Assembly (NCBI RefSeq): GCF_009857505.1
Contig: NZ_WWCP01000040.1
Location: forward strand, 1 to 50,717
Direction of reading: 5' to 3'
Length of the DNA stretch: 50,717 nucleotides
Source: Duganella lactea
GTDB lineage: Bacteria > Pseudomonadota > Gammaproteobacteria > Burkholderiales > Burkholderiaceae_D
Shown here one piece after another: positions 16,790 to 24,453 of this stretch (position 1 is the stretch's first letter; the number at the start of each line of letters is the position of its first letter). A model generated the notes under the pieces. It was not told where the DNA came from. It worked only from the letters and a program-made list of their open reading frames with translations, and did not search any database. Position numbers and translations under genes: made by a program.

Positions 16790-17703
16790 AACTCGCTCCG
16801 GCTCTCGCCGGCGTGACGGGCGGCTTCGGCGGCCACCTGGACGAAGGCCGCCACCAGCGGCGACCGCGCATCCTTGCGCTTGGCCAGATACAGCGCCGAT
16901 GTCGCCTCCGCGTCCGCCATCGGGCGATAACACACGTCGCTCATCCGAATGATGTTGAAAGAACTCGGCAGCACCGATACGCCGCAACCGGCCGCGACCA
17001 GGCCGATGATGGTGGACGCCTCGCCGGCCTCCATCGCAATGGTCGGCTTGAAGCCGGCTTCGCGACATAGCCGGTTGATCTGCGGATGAATGCCGGTGCC
17101 GGCGCTTTCCGGGTACATCACCAGCGGCTCGCCCTGCAAATCGCTGACAGCGATGCGCTGTTTGGCCGCCAGCGGATGGCCGACCGGCAGCACCATCACC
17201 AGCGGATCGCGCCGCAAGACCGTCAACTCCACCGCATCGGGCAGATTGAATTCCGGCGGCCGCACCAGGCCCAGATCCAGTTCACGCGCGGCCAGCGCCT
17301 CGATCTGGCCGACGGTCGACATCTCCTTCAGCGTTAATTGCACGCCCGGATAGCGCTGGCGGTAGCGGTTGATCACCGCCGCGAACAGCGGCGTCAACGG
17401 CGTGGAAAACGTGAAGCCGACCTTGATCTCGCCGGCCTCGCCGCGCGCGGCCCGGCGCGCCGTCCGCATCGCCTGTTCGGACAGGGCCAGCACGCGGCGG
17501 GCGTCGTCCAGAAACAGCTTGCCGGCCTCGGTCAGCCGCACCCAGCGCTTGCTGCGCTCCAGTAACTGAGCGCCCACTTCGGCTTCCAGCATCTGAATCT
17601 GATGGCTCAGCGGCGGCTGGCCGATGTGCAGGCGCTCGGCCGCGCGGGTAAAGCTTAACTCCTCGGCAACGGCGACGAAGTAGCGCAGATGGCGTAATTC
17701 CAT
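16780..17703 (-). CDS. LysR-family regulator of the divergent YnfM-type transporter
   Basis: 307 residues. The N-terminal winged helix reads LRYFVAVAEELSFTRAAERLHIGQPPLSHQI, followed by a linker helix and a two-lobed effector domain (from about residue 90, GEIKVGFTFSTPL). The gene is divergent from a YnfM-like exporter, the same arrangement as E. coli ynfL/ynfM, so the transporter is the likely target. The family usually activates in response to a small ligand, which is unknown here. Confidence 0.93.
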   Translation of the reverse strand: MELRHLRYFVAVAEELSFTRAAERLHIGQPPLSHQIQMLEAEVGAQLLERSKRWVRLTEAGKLFLDDARRVLALSEQAMRTARRAARGEAGEIKVGFTFSTPLTPLFAAVINRYRQRYPGVQLTLKEMSTVGQIEALAARELDLGLVRPPEFNLPDAVELTVLRRDPLVMVLPVGHPLAAKQRIAVSDLQGEPLVMYPESAGTGIHPQINRLCREAGFKPTIAMEAGEASTIIGLVAAGCGVSVLPSSFNIIRMSDVCYRPMADAEATSALYLAKRKDARSPLVAAFVQVAAEAARHAGESRSEFQE

Positions 17704-17708
17704 TATCT

Positions 17709-17735
17709 ATTTAAAGTATGACTGAAGGTTTAAAT
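17709..17735. promoter_or_regulatory. Candidate LysR operator in the divergent region
   Basis: ATTTAAA at 17709-17715 and its exact complement TTTAAAT at 17729-17735 flank 13 bases. The site lies 5 bases upstream of the LysR start and about 65 before the MFS start, inside an AT-rich island in GC-rich DNA. A palindrome of this spacing is typical of LysR recognition sites, but binding is inferred only. Confidence 0.5.
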
Positions 17736-17800
17736 ATATATTGGACGGATTAATGAGGCAATCCTAAGATGCCGTCATCGTCTCTCGCAGGAACCGCATC

Positions 17801-19033
17801 ATGTCGCTTAGCGCCACCGCGGCCGCCGCCATACCGGTAGCGTCCGTTCCCCGCATCGCCGTCGGCAGCCCGCAATTCAAGCGCAGCAACCGCGCCATGT
17901 TCTTTGGCGGCTTCGCCACGTTTGCCTTGCTGTACTGCGTGCAGCCGCTGATGCCGCTGCTGTCGCACGAATTCGCGCTGACGGCGGCGCAGAGCAGCAT
18001 GGTGTTGTCGGTTTCCACCGGCGCGCTGGCGATGTCGCTGGTGGCGTCGAGCGCGATTTCCGAACGGCTCGGGCGCAAGCCGCTGATGGTCGGCGCCATG
18101 GCGGTGGCCGCCATCATGACCCTGCTGTGCGCGTTCGCCCACAACTATCCGCAGCTCTTGGTGATGCGCGCCTTGCTCGGCGTGGTGCTGGGCGGCATGC
18201 CGGCCATCGCCATGGCCTATCTTGGCGAGGAAATCGAACCGCAATCGCTGGGCTTGTCGATGGGCCTGTACATCAGCGGCAGCGCGTTCGGCGGCATGGC
18301 TGGGCGGGTGATCACCTCCGTGCTGAGCGACCATTTCTCGTGGCGTGTGGCGCTGGCGACGGTGGGCGTGGCCGGCATCGCGGCGGCGCTGGAATTCTGG
18401 CGCAGCCTGCCAGCGTCGCGCCACTTCACGCCGGTGAGCGGCGGCTGGCGCGCGCTGCCGTCCGGCTTCAGGCTGCACCTGGCGGACCAGGGATTGCCGT
18501 GGCTGTTCACGCTGGCGTTCCTGGTGATGGGCGCGTTTGTCAGCCTGTACAACTACATCGCCTACCGGCTGCTGGGCGGGCCGTACAGCCTGAGCCAGAG
18601 CGTGGTGGGCGCGGTATCGTTCTTTTACCTGTTGGGCATTTACAGCTCGGTGTGGGCGGGCCGGCTGGCCGACCGCTTCGGCCGGCGCCACGTGCTGTGG
18701 GTGATGGCGCTGATCATGCTGACCGGTTTGTTGCTGACGCTATCGAACTGGCTGCCGCTGATGTTGCTCGGCGTGGCGGTGTTCACCTACGGCTTCTTCG
18801 CCACGCACTCGGTGGCCAGCAGTTGGGTAGGGCGGCGCGCGACCAGCAACAAGGCGCTGGCGTCGGCGCTCTACCTGTTCTTCTACTACCTGGGCTCCAG
18901 CGTGATCGGCTCGGCGAGCGGCATGCTGTGGGAGCACGCCGCGTGGCCAGGCGTGGTTGCCGTGCTGGCGTTCGCGCTGGTGCTGGCGCTGCTGGTCGCG
19001 CTCCGCCTGCGCAAGCTCGCCCCGGTAACATAA
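17801..19033 (+). CDS. ynfM: MFS transporter, YnfM-type
   Basis: 410 residues with twelve membrane spans. Segments match E. coli YnfM as I recall it: FATFALLYCVQPLMPLLSHEF, SERLGRKPLMV, MRALLGVVLGG, YLGEEI, SMGLYISG and FFATHSVASSWVG. YnfM-type proteins are drug-proton antiporters of the inner membrane, with substrates poorly defined. The LysR gene upstream is the likely regulator. The TAA stop at 19031-19033 is formed by the leading edge of the palindromic repeat that follows. Confidence 0.92.
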   Translation: MSLSATAAAAIPVASVPRIAVGSPQFKRSNRAMFFGGFATFALLYCVQPLMPLLSHEFALTAAQSSMVLSVSTGALAMSLVASSAISERLGRKPLMVGAMAVAAIMTLLCAFAHNYPQLLVMRALLGVVLGGMPAIAMAYLGEEIEPQSLGLSMGLYISGSAFGGMAGRVITSVLSDHFSWRVALATVGVAGIAAALEFWRSLPASRHFTPVSGGWRALPSGFRLHLADQGLPWLFTLAFLVMGAFVSLYNYIAYRLLGGPYSLSQSVVGAVSFFYLLGIYSSVWAGRLADRFGRRHVLWVMALIMLTGLLLTLSNWLPLMLLGVAVFTYGFFATHSVASSWVGRRATSNKALASALYLFFYYLGSSVIGSASGMLWEHAAWPGVVAVLAFALVLALLVALRLRKLAPVT

Positions 19034-19037
19034 ACCC

Positions 19038-19116
19038 CGGTGTCAGGTCTGACATTCGCACACGGGCTCAACTGCGGAGCAGTTGAGCCCGTGTGCGAAT
19101 GTCAGACCTGACACCG
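19038..19116. repeat. Perfect 79-bp palindromic repeat, copy 1
   Basis: Arms of 38 bases at 19038-19075 and 19079-19116 pair without a mismatch around the loop GGA. The arms begin CGGTGTCAGGTCTGACATTC. The same arms occur at 31276-31356 with the complementary loop TCC, so the element sits in the opposite orientation there. The shared sequence also includes the preceding TAAACC. It is not followed by a T-run here. Confidence 0.95.
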
Positions 19117-19226
19117 TATGTATTTGCGTGCGGGCTGATCTGCATCAGTGTTTGCTGTGATGGTTGAAACTGCCTTGGGCCGCCGGGGTCGAATTCGCAC
19201 CGGCGGATTCTAAACAGGAGGTCATC

Positions 19227-19556
19227 ATGCTGCATCCTAATGATTTGCAACATCGGTTTTATTTTGTTGAACGTGCGGTGCGCTTGACGGCGCAGGCGGC
19301 CTCAGCGGAACCCGGCCTGCCGCGCGAGCTGCGCGATTGCATTGATTTGATGGACAAGCACACCGACAACGCGCGCGAAATCCTTGAATCCGCTGACGAT
19401 CCGCGCATCCGCAAGCTGGTGCGCGATCTGGACCTGCTTTCCGAGCGCGCCCGGCGCATCTGCAACTACATTCCCACACTGTCCGGCCAGATCAAAGGCG
19501 CGGTCAACCATATGCACAGCCAGATTCAGGAACTCAAACGTGATATGAGTGCCTAA
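19227..19556 (+). CDS. Small helical conserved hypothetical protein
   Basis: 109 residues from an ATG at 19227 with AGGAGG five bases upstream (19216-19221). The sequence is almost all amphipathic helix, with HRFYFVERAVRLTAQAA, LRDCIDLMDKHTDNAREIL and RKLVRDLDLLSERARR, and heptad-like spacing of Leu, Ile and Val. No signal peptide or membrane segment. It stands alone between the palindromic repeat and a convergent GNAT gene. Role unknown. Confidence 0.72.
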   Translation: MLHPNDLQHRFYFVERAVRLTAQAASAEPGLPRELRDCIDLMDKHTDNAREILESADDPRIRKLVRDLDLLSERARRICNYIPTLSGQIKGAVNHMHSQIQELKRDMSA

Positions 19557-19621
19557 AGGGTGTTCCGGCTGAGCCGCGGTGCGATGATCGTGAGCTGGAG
19601 CGCTGGCGACGACGCTGACTG

Positions 19622-20062
19622 CTAGGGCCGGATCACGGCGATCATTTCGCCGATGTCGTCCAGGCCGGTTTCCTCAAAGCCGAAGCCGCGGTAGAAGGCC
19701 TGGGCGTTGGCGTTGTCCGGCTTGTAGCAGATGGTGATCAGCTTGACGTCGGGCTTGGCTTTCAGTTCCGCCAGCAGCAGTTCCATCGCGCGGCGGCCGA
19801 TGCCTTTGCCTTGTTGCTGATAGTCGACCATGAAACGGTAGATGCCGTACTCGCCGACGTTGTTGTTCGATTGCTTGTCGTACAGCAGGAAGCCGGCCGG
19901 CTTGCCATCGCAGTAGATGCCGCGCGGGATGTAGTCGTCATAGTACTTCGCTTGCGCGATCGAATACGCGTTGCTGGACAGGTAGTTGCGCTGATGCTCG
20001 GGCAACTCCATGTCCATGAAGTCTTCAAAATTTTGCGGGGTGATTTCTTCCAGGGTGACCAT
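19622..20062 (-). CDS. GNAT-family N-acetyltransferase
   Basis: 146 residues. Strand beta4 and motif A are visible in YRFMVDYQQQGKGIGRRAMELLL (the Q-x-x-G-x-G/A acetyl-CoA loop), and the C-terminal NANAQAFYRGFGFEETG is typical of the fold. The pattern resembles the spermine/spermidine acetyltransferase branch (BltD/PaiA type), but this is a loose similarity. Its ATG overlaps by one base with the stop of the CoA-transferase gene (TAATG), so the two are cotranscribed. Confidence 0.86.
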   Translation of the reverse strand: MVTLEEITPQNFEDFMDMELPEHQRNYLSSNAYSIAQAKYYDDYIPRGIYCDGKPAGFLLYDKQSNNNVGEYGIYRFMVDYQQQGKGIGRRAMELLLAELKAKPDVKLITICYKPDNANAQAFYRGFGFEETGLDDIGEMIAVIRP

Positions 20063-21291
20063 TACAACACTCCTTTGGCGCGCAAGGTGGCGATGTCGTC
20101 CTCGCTGCGGCCCAGCAGGTCGCGCAGCACGGAATCGGTGTGCTGGCCCAGCAGTGGCGGGGCGACAGCGTTATCGGTTGGCGTGGCGGACAGGCGCATC
20201 GGGCTGCGCACCAGCTTGGTGGTGCCCGCGGTCGGGTGCGGCACGTCCATGACGATGCCGCGCGCCGTCACCTGCGGATTGCGGTAGACGTCGTCCAGAT
20301 CATTGATCGGCCCGCACGGCACGCCGACCGCTTCCAGCTTGGTGATCCAGAAATCGCGCGATTGTTGCAGCACCATCCCGGCCAACAGCGGCACCAGCTC
20401 GTCGCGGTGCTGCACGCGCAGCGGATTGGTGGCGTAGCGGTCGTGGAAAGCCAGGTCGGCGCGGCCGCCCGCTTCAACAAATTTCTGGTACTGCCCATCG
20501 TTGCCGGTCGCCACGATGATGTAACCATCCGAACATTCAAACGTCTGGTACGGCACGATGTTAGGATGCGCGTTGCCCCAGCGCTTGGGCGCCTTGCCGC
20601 TGTTGAGGTAGTTGCTGCCGGCGTTGGCCAGCATCGCCACTTGCACGTCCAGCAGCGCCATGTCGATGTACTGGCCCTCGCCGGTGCGGTCGCGGTGCGT
20701 CAGCGCGGCGAGGATGGCGATGGTGGCGTACATGCCGGTCATCAGGTCGGTCAGCGCGACGCCGGCTTTTTGCGGACCGCCGCCCGGCAGGTCGTCGCGC
20801 TCGCCGGTCACCGACATCAAGCCGCCCATGCCCTGGATCAGAAAGTCATAGCCGGCGCGGTGCGCATAAGGGCCGTCCTGGCCGAACCCCGTCACCGAGC
20901 AGTAGACCAGATCCGGCTTGATGGCTTTCAGCGCCGCGTAATCGAGCCCGTAGCGTTGCAGTTGGCCGACCTTGTAATTTTCCAGCACCACGTCGGACTG
21001 GCGCACCAGCTCGCGCAGCAACTGCTGGCCTTCGGCGCTGGCGATGTCCACCGTCACCGAGCGCTTGCCGCGGTTGGCGGACAAATAATAGGCCGCTTCG
21101 CTGGTCTCGTTGCCGTCGGCGTCGCGCGCATACGGCGGCCCCCAGGCGCGCGTGTCGTCGCCGCTGCCGGGACGTTCGATCTTGATCACATCCGCGCCGA
21201 GATCGGCCAGATTCTGCGAGCACCACGGTCCCGCCAGCACGCGGCTCAGGTCGAGTACGCGAATATGGCCTAACGCTTTTTGAGCTGTCAT
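20062..21291 (-). CDS. CaiB/BaiF family (class III) CoA-transferase
   Basis: 409 residues. N-terminal GHIRVLDLSRVLAGPWCSQ and LADLGADVIKIERP are diagnostic of the family. The conserved catalytic aspartate is in ALTDLMTGMYAT, and YQTFECSDGYIIVATGND is typical of the second domain. Class III enzymes swap CoA between carboxylic acids such as formyl-, succinyl- or carnitine-CoA; the acid used here cannot be read from the sequence. First gene of a two-gene unit with the GNAT enzyme. Confidence 0.94.
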   Translation of the reverse strand: MTAQKALGHIRVLDLSRVLAGPWCSQNLADLGADVIKIERPGSGDDTRAWGPPYARDADGNETSEAAYYLSANRGKRSVTVDIASAEGQQLLRELVRQSDVVLENYKVGQLQRYGLDYAALKAIKPDLVYCSVTGFGQDGPYAHRAGYDFLIQGMGGLMSVTGERDDLPGGGPQKAGVALTDLMTGMYATIAILAALTHRDRTGEGQYIDMALLDVQVAMLANAGSNYLNSGKAPKRWGNAHPNIVPYQTFECSDGYIIVATGNDGQYQKFVEAGGRADLAFHDRYATNPLRVQHRDELVPLLAGMVLQQSRDFWITKLEAVGVPCGPINDLDDVYRNPQVTARGIVMDVPHPTAGTTKLVRSPMRLSATPTDNAVAPPLLGQHTDSVLRDLLGRSEDDIATLRAKGVL

Positions 21292-21448
21292 GATGTGTTT
21301 TACCTCTTGAGCACGAACAATCAGGCCGCTAGTGTAGTGGTTCGGTCACCAGGCTGCACGTGATTTTTATGCAAGGCGCGCGGGCGGGGCGCCGGCGATT
21401 CGTGATACCGTTGCTATCCTTGTCATTACCATGGTCGAAGGCGCTGCC

Positions 21449-22201
21449 ATGTGGCCCTATCCAAGAATTGTTGCGCATCGCGGCGGCGGTACGCTGGCGC
21501 CGGAAAACACGCTGGCCGGCTTGCGCGCCGGCCTGGCCTACGGCTTTCGCGCCGTCGAGTTCGACGTGATGCTGTCGCGCGACGGCATCGGCATGGTGGT
21601 CCACGATCCGGCATTCGGCCGCACGGTGGCCGGGCAGGGCAGTGTGGCGCAGACCGACGCCAGCGTGTTGTCCAGCATGGACGCCGGCGGCTGGTTCGGC
21701 GCGGCCTTTCGCGGCGAGCCGGTGCCGTTGTACACCCAGTTCATCGACTACTGCCAACAGCAGCGCATCTGGATGAATGTCGAAATCAAGCCGGCCGACG
21801 GCGCTGACGCCGCCACCGGCGCCTGGGTGGCCCAGGTGACCCGCGAGCGCTATGCCGCCGAACTGGCCGCCGGCGACCCGGCCGGCTATCCGCTGCTGTC
21901 CTCGTTCAGCTACGCGGCGCTGGCCGCCGCCCGCGACGCCGCCCCCGAACTGCCGCGCGGCTATCTGCTGGACACCATTCCGGACGACTGGCAGCGGCAG
22001 GCGCGGGAGCTGGGCGCGGTGACCATCCACACCAACCACAAGCATCTGAACGCCGATCTGGCGGCCCGCATCAAGGCGGCCGGCTACGGCCTGTTCTGCT
22101 ACACCGTCAACACGCCCGAGCGCGGCCACGAGCTACTGGCCTGGGGCGTCGACGGCTTTTGCACCGACCGCATCGACCTGATCGGCCCCACCTTCGCCTG
22201 A
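21449..22201 (+). CDS. ugpQ: Glycerophosphodiester phosphodiesterase (UgpQ-type)
   Basis: 250 residues from the ATG at 21449, chosen because GAAGG sits 7 bases upstream; an ATG at 21431 is also in frame. It has the GDPD core: RIVAHRGGGTLAPENTLAG (catalytic His and Glu), EFDVMLSRDGIGMVVHDP (metal ligands and second His), and YTVNTPERGHELLAWGVDGFCTDRID. No signal peptide, so a cytoplasmic UgpQ-like enzyme that cleaves glycerophosphodiesters to sn-glycerol-3-phosphate and an alcohol. Stand-alone gene. Confidence 0.92.
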   Translation: MWPYPRIVAHRGGGTLAPENTLAGLRAGLAYGFRAVEFDVMLSRDGIGMVVHDPAFGRTVAGQGSVAQTDASVLSSMDAGGWFGAAFRGEPVPLYTQFIDYCQQQRIWMNVEIKPADGADAATGAWVAQVTRERYAAELAAGDPAGYPLLSSFSYAALAAARDAAPELPRGYLLDTIPDDWQRQARELGAVTIHTNHKHLNADLAARIKAAGYGLFCYTVNTPERGHELLAWGVDGFCTDRIDLIGPTFA

Positions 22202-22230
22202 GCCGTAGCGTATCTTTTTTGCCTCATGCG

Positions 22231-22263
22231 CTGTAGCACAAACGTGCTACAGCCGGGTTTTGC
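22231..22263 (+). terminator. Probable terminator after ugpQ
   Basis: CTGTAGCAC (22231-22239) pairs with GTGCTACAG (22244-22252) around a four-base loop, followed by CCGGGTTTTGCCGGG with short T-runs. The T-tract is offset from the stem, so efficiency is uncertain. Confidence 0.55.
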
Positions 22264-22368
22264 CGGGTTTTTCTCCGATATGATGCCCGAAGATTATTGC
22301 CTGAGCATCAATCTTCTATCACGGCCGCGCGCCTGCGCCGGCCGCTTCCTATCCCAGAAAAACAAATC

Positions 22369-24345
22369 ATGTCCAAGACCACCCTGAACACGACAATGCG
22401 CCATTCGGCGCTGATGCTGTCCTTGTGCGCGGCGTTCGGCGCGCGCGCGCAGACCGCCCCGTCCACCACCGCCGACAACGCCACCCCGGCCGCGCTGGAG
22501 CGTCCGGTGACCTCGCTGGTGGTCGAGCGCACCGATCTTGACGCCAGCGGCGCCGTGGCGCCGGCGACGTTTGGCGGCGCCGAGTACAACCGCGACTTCC
22601 TGCGCGGCTTCAAGAATGACAGCGCGCTGCGCAACGGCCACCGTGACTACGGCTACCTCGGCACCGAGTGCTTTTGCTCGATGGAGTCGATCGAGGTGCT
22701 GAAGGGGCCGGCCTCGGCCCTGTACGGCAACGGCAAGCCCGGCGGCGACCTGAACAGCGTGGCCAAGATGCCGGGCCTGACCGATTACCGCAACATCACG
22801 CTGTTCACCAGCAGCCCCGGCCTGACGCGCGCGCGGCTGGACATGGCCGACGTGGTGGGCGATGTGTCCTACCGCGTCAACGCCCAGGCGTACACCGGCG
22901 CCACCTTTGCCGACCACAACGGCCGCGACTCGGCCTTCGTGGTGCCGGTGATCGAATGGCGCGTGACGCCGGACCTGAAGCTGACCGTGTCCTACAACGG
23001 CGGCTACGTCGACCTGACCTGGAACCCGCAAGTATTGGCCAACCAGGCCTTGCTGTCGCTGCCGGCCCAGCGTTTTCTTGGCGAGCCGGGCAACACCACG
23101 CGCATCGTCGACAGCACCACCCGCACCGAGCTGGACTACAAGCTGCCGAACGGCGACCATCTGCGCCAGGCCTTTATGGTCCAGAACGAGAGCTACCGCG
23201 ACGCTGGCCTGACCTACGACACCTACAACCACGCGCTGGCCGACCTGGTGGACCAGGCCGGCAACGTGCAACGGGTGTCGCAGCGCGACCGTGCGCACCA
23301 GGCTATTTTCGTGTCGCAGTCCGAGCTGATCGGCCGCGGCAAGCTGGCGGACATTCCGGTCGAGTACCTGCTGGGGCTGGAAGTAGGGCGCTTCGACTAC
23401 CGCTACAAGCTGGAAGTCGGCGCCGGCAGCGCCATCAATATCTATCGCCCGGTGTATGGCGCCGCCATGGCCAGCTCGCTGGACACCTATGCCGACCAGA
23501 AGTACGGCACCGACAACGTGGTGCTGTACTCGCAGAACCGCTTCCAGCTGAGCCCGGGCATGCGCCTGCTGCTGGGCGTGCGCGCCGAGCACTACCGAGA
23601 TTATCTGCAAGAGCTTGGCGAGGCGCGCACCGCGCAGAGCGATTCGCTGCTGTCGCCGCGCGTCGGCCTGACCTACCAGCTCCATCCGCGCTGGATCGCC
23701 GCGCTGAGCTGGACCAACTCGTCGCGGCCGCAGATCGGCGCCAAGAGCGCCAGCGGCAAGCTGTTCCGGCCGGAGGCGGGCACCCAGACCGAGGGCAGCC
23801 TGCAATACACGTCGGCGGACGAGGCGCTGAAAGCGACCACCTCGGTGTTTTCGATCACCCGCAAGAATGTGCTGACGCAGGATCTGGCCAGCCCGAGCTT
23901 CCAGATCGACTCCGGCCGCCGCCATAGCCGCGGCATCGAGGAAGACCTGAGCTACAGCTTTACGCCGGCACTGCGGCTCGACGCGTCCGCCGCCTACACC
24001 GACGCCTATGTCAGCCAGGACACCGTGCTGCCGGTCGGCGCCTTGCTGGCCGGTGTGCCGAAATGGTTCACCAGCCTGTATCTGGGCTATGACGTCACGC
24101 CGGCCTGGAGCCTGGGCGCCGGCTATGTGTTCGAAGCGCGCCGCACCGCCACCTTACCGGACAACGGCGTGGCGCTGCCGGCGATGTCCAGCGTCGACCT
24201 GACCGTCACCTATAAAACCAAGAAGTGGAGCATCGACGCCACGCTGGTCAACAGCGGCAACCAGCGCGGCTTCACGTCGGACGGCTATGTGGTCACGCCG
24301 ATCAACCCGCGCGAGTTCCAGCTCACCGGCCGTTACAAGTTCTGA
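22369..24345 (+). CDS. TonB-dependent receptor, siderophore type, with shortened plug
   Basis: 658 residues from the ATG at 22369, with a signal peptide ending GARAQ (about residue 28). A plug segment RNGHRDYGYLGTECFCSMESIEVLKGPASALYGNGKPGGDL is present and the C-terminal barrel ends in Phe (QLTGRYKF), as outer-membrane barrels do. The part between the signal peptide and RDFLRGF is only about 60 residues, so the usual early plug (TonB box and the TPGVS region) seems missing or very divergent. Expected role: energised uptake of a ferric siderophore. No ABC, TonB or biosynthetic gene is nearby. Confidence 0.85.
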   Translation: MSKTTLNTTMRHSALMLSLCAAFGARAQTAPSTTADNATPAALERPVTSLVVERTDLDASGAVAPATFGGAEYNRDFLRGFKNDSALRNGHRDYGYLGTECFCSMESIEVLKGPASALYGNGKPGGDLNSVAKMPGLTDYRNITLFTSSPGLTRARLDMADVVGDVSYRVNAQAYTGATFADHNGRDSAFVVPVIEWRVTPDLKLTVSYNGGYVDLTWNPQVLANQALLSLPAQRFLGEPGNTTRIVDSTTRTELDYKLPNGDHLRQAFMVQNESYRDAGLTYDTYNHALADLVDQAGNVQRVSQRDRAHQAIFVSQSELIGRGKLADIPVEYLLGLEVGRFDYRYKLEVGAGSAINIYRPVYGAAMASSLDTYADQKYGTDNVVLYSQNRFQLSPGMRLLLGVRAEHYRDYLQELGEARTAQSDSLLSPRVGLTYQLHPRWIAALSWTNSSRPQIGAKSASGKLFRPEAGTQTEGSLQYTSADEALKATTSVFSITRKNVLTQDLASPSFQIDSGRRHSRGIEEDLSYSFTPALRLDASAAYTDAYVSQDTVLPVGALLAGVPKWFTSLYLGYDVTPAWSLGAGYVFEARRTATLPDNGVALPAMSSVDLTVTYKTKKWSIDATLVNSGNQRGFTSDGYVVTPINPREFQLTGRYKF

Positions 24346-24379
24346 GCTAAAAAGCAACTGCCGGCGCAGATAGGTGGAC

Positions 24380-24402
24380 AGCGGAGGGCCTGGCCCTCCG
24401 CT
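24380..24402. terminator. GC-rich hairpin between the receptor and alaS
   Basis: AGCGGAGGG at 24380-24388 pairs with CCCTCCGCT at 24394-24402 around a five-base loop. It lies 35 bases after the receptor stop and has no T-run after it, so it may be a weak terminator or an mRNA 3'-end stabiliser. Confidence 0.5.
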
Positions 24403-24409
24403 GCTCATA

Positions 24410-24415
24410 TATAAT
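24410..24415 (+). promoter_or_regulatory. Probable -10 element of alaS
   Basis: A perfect TATAAT 38 bases before the alaS ATG. No good -35 lies 16-18 bases upstream, because that stretch is the hairpin, so this is a partial promoter call. Confidence 0.55.
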
Positions 24416-24453
24416 CTCCGTTTTGCATTTGCCAGTTACCACTAGCTCACGAC

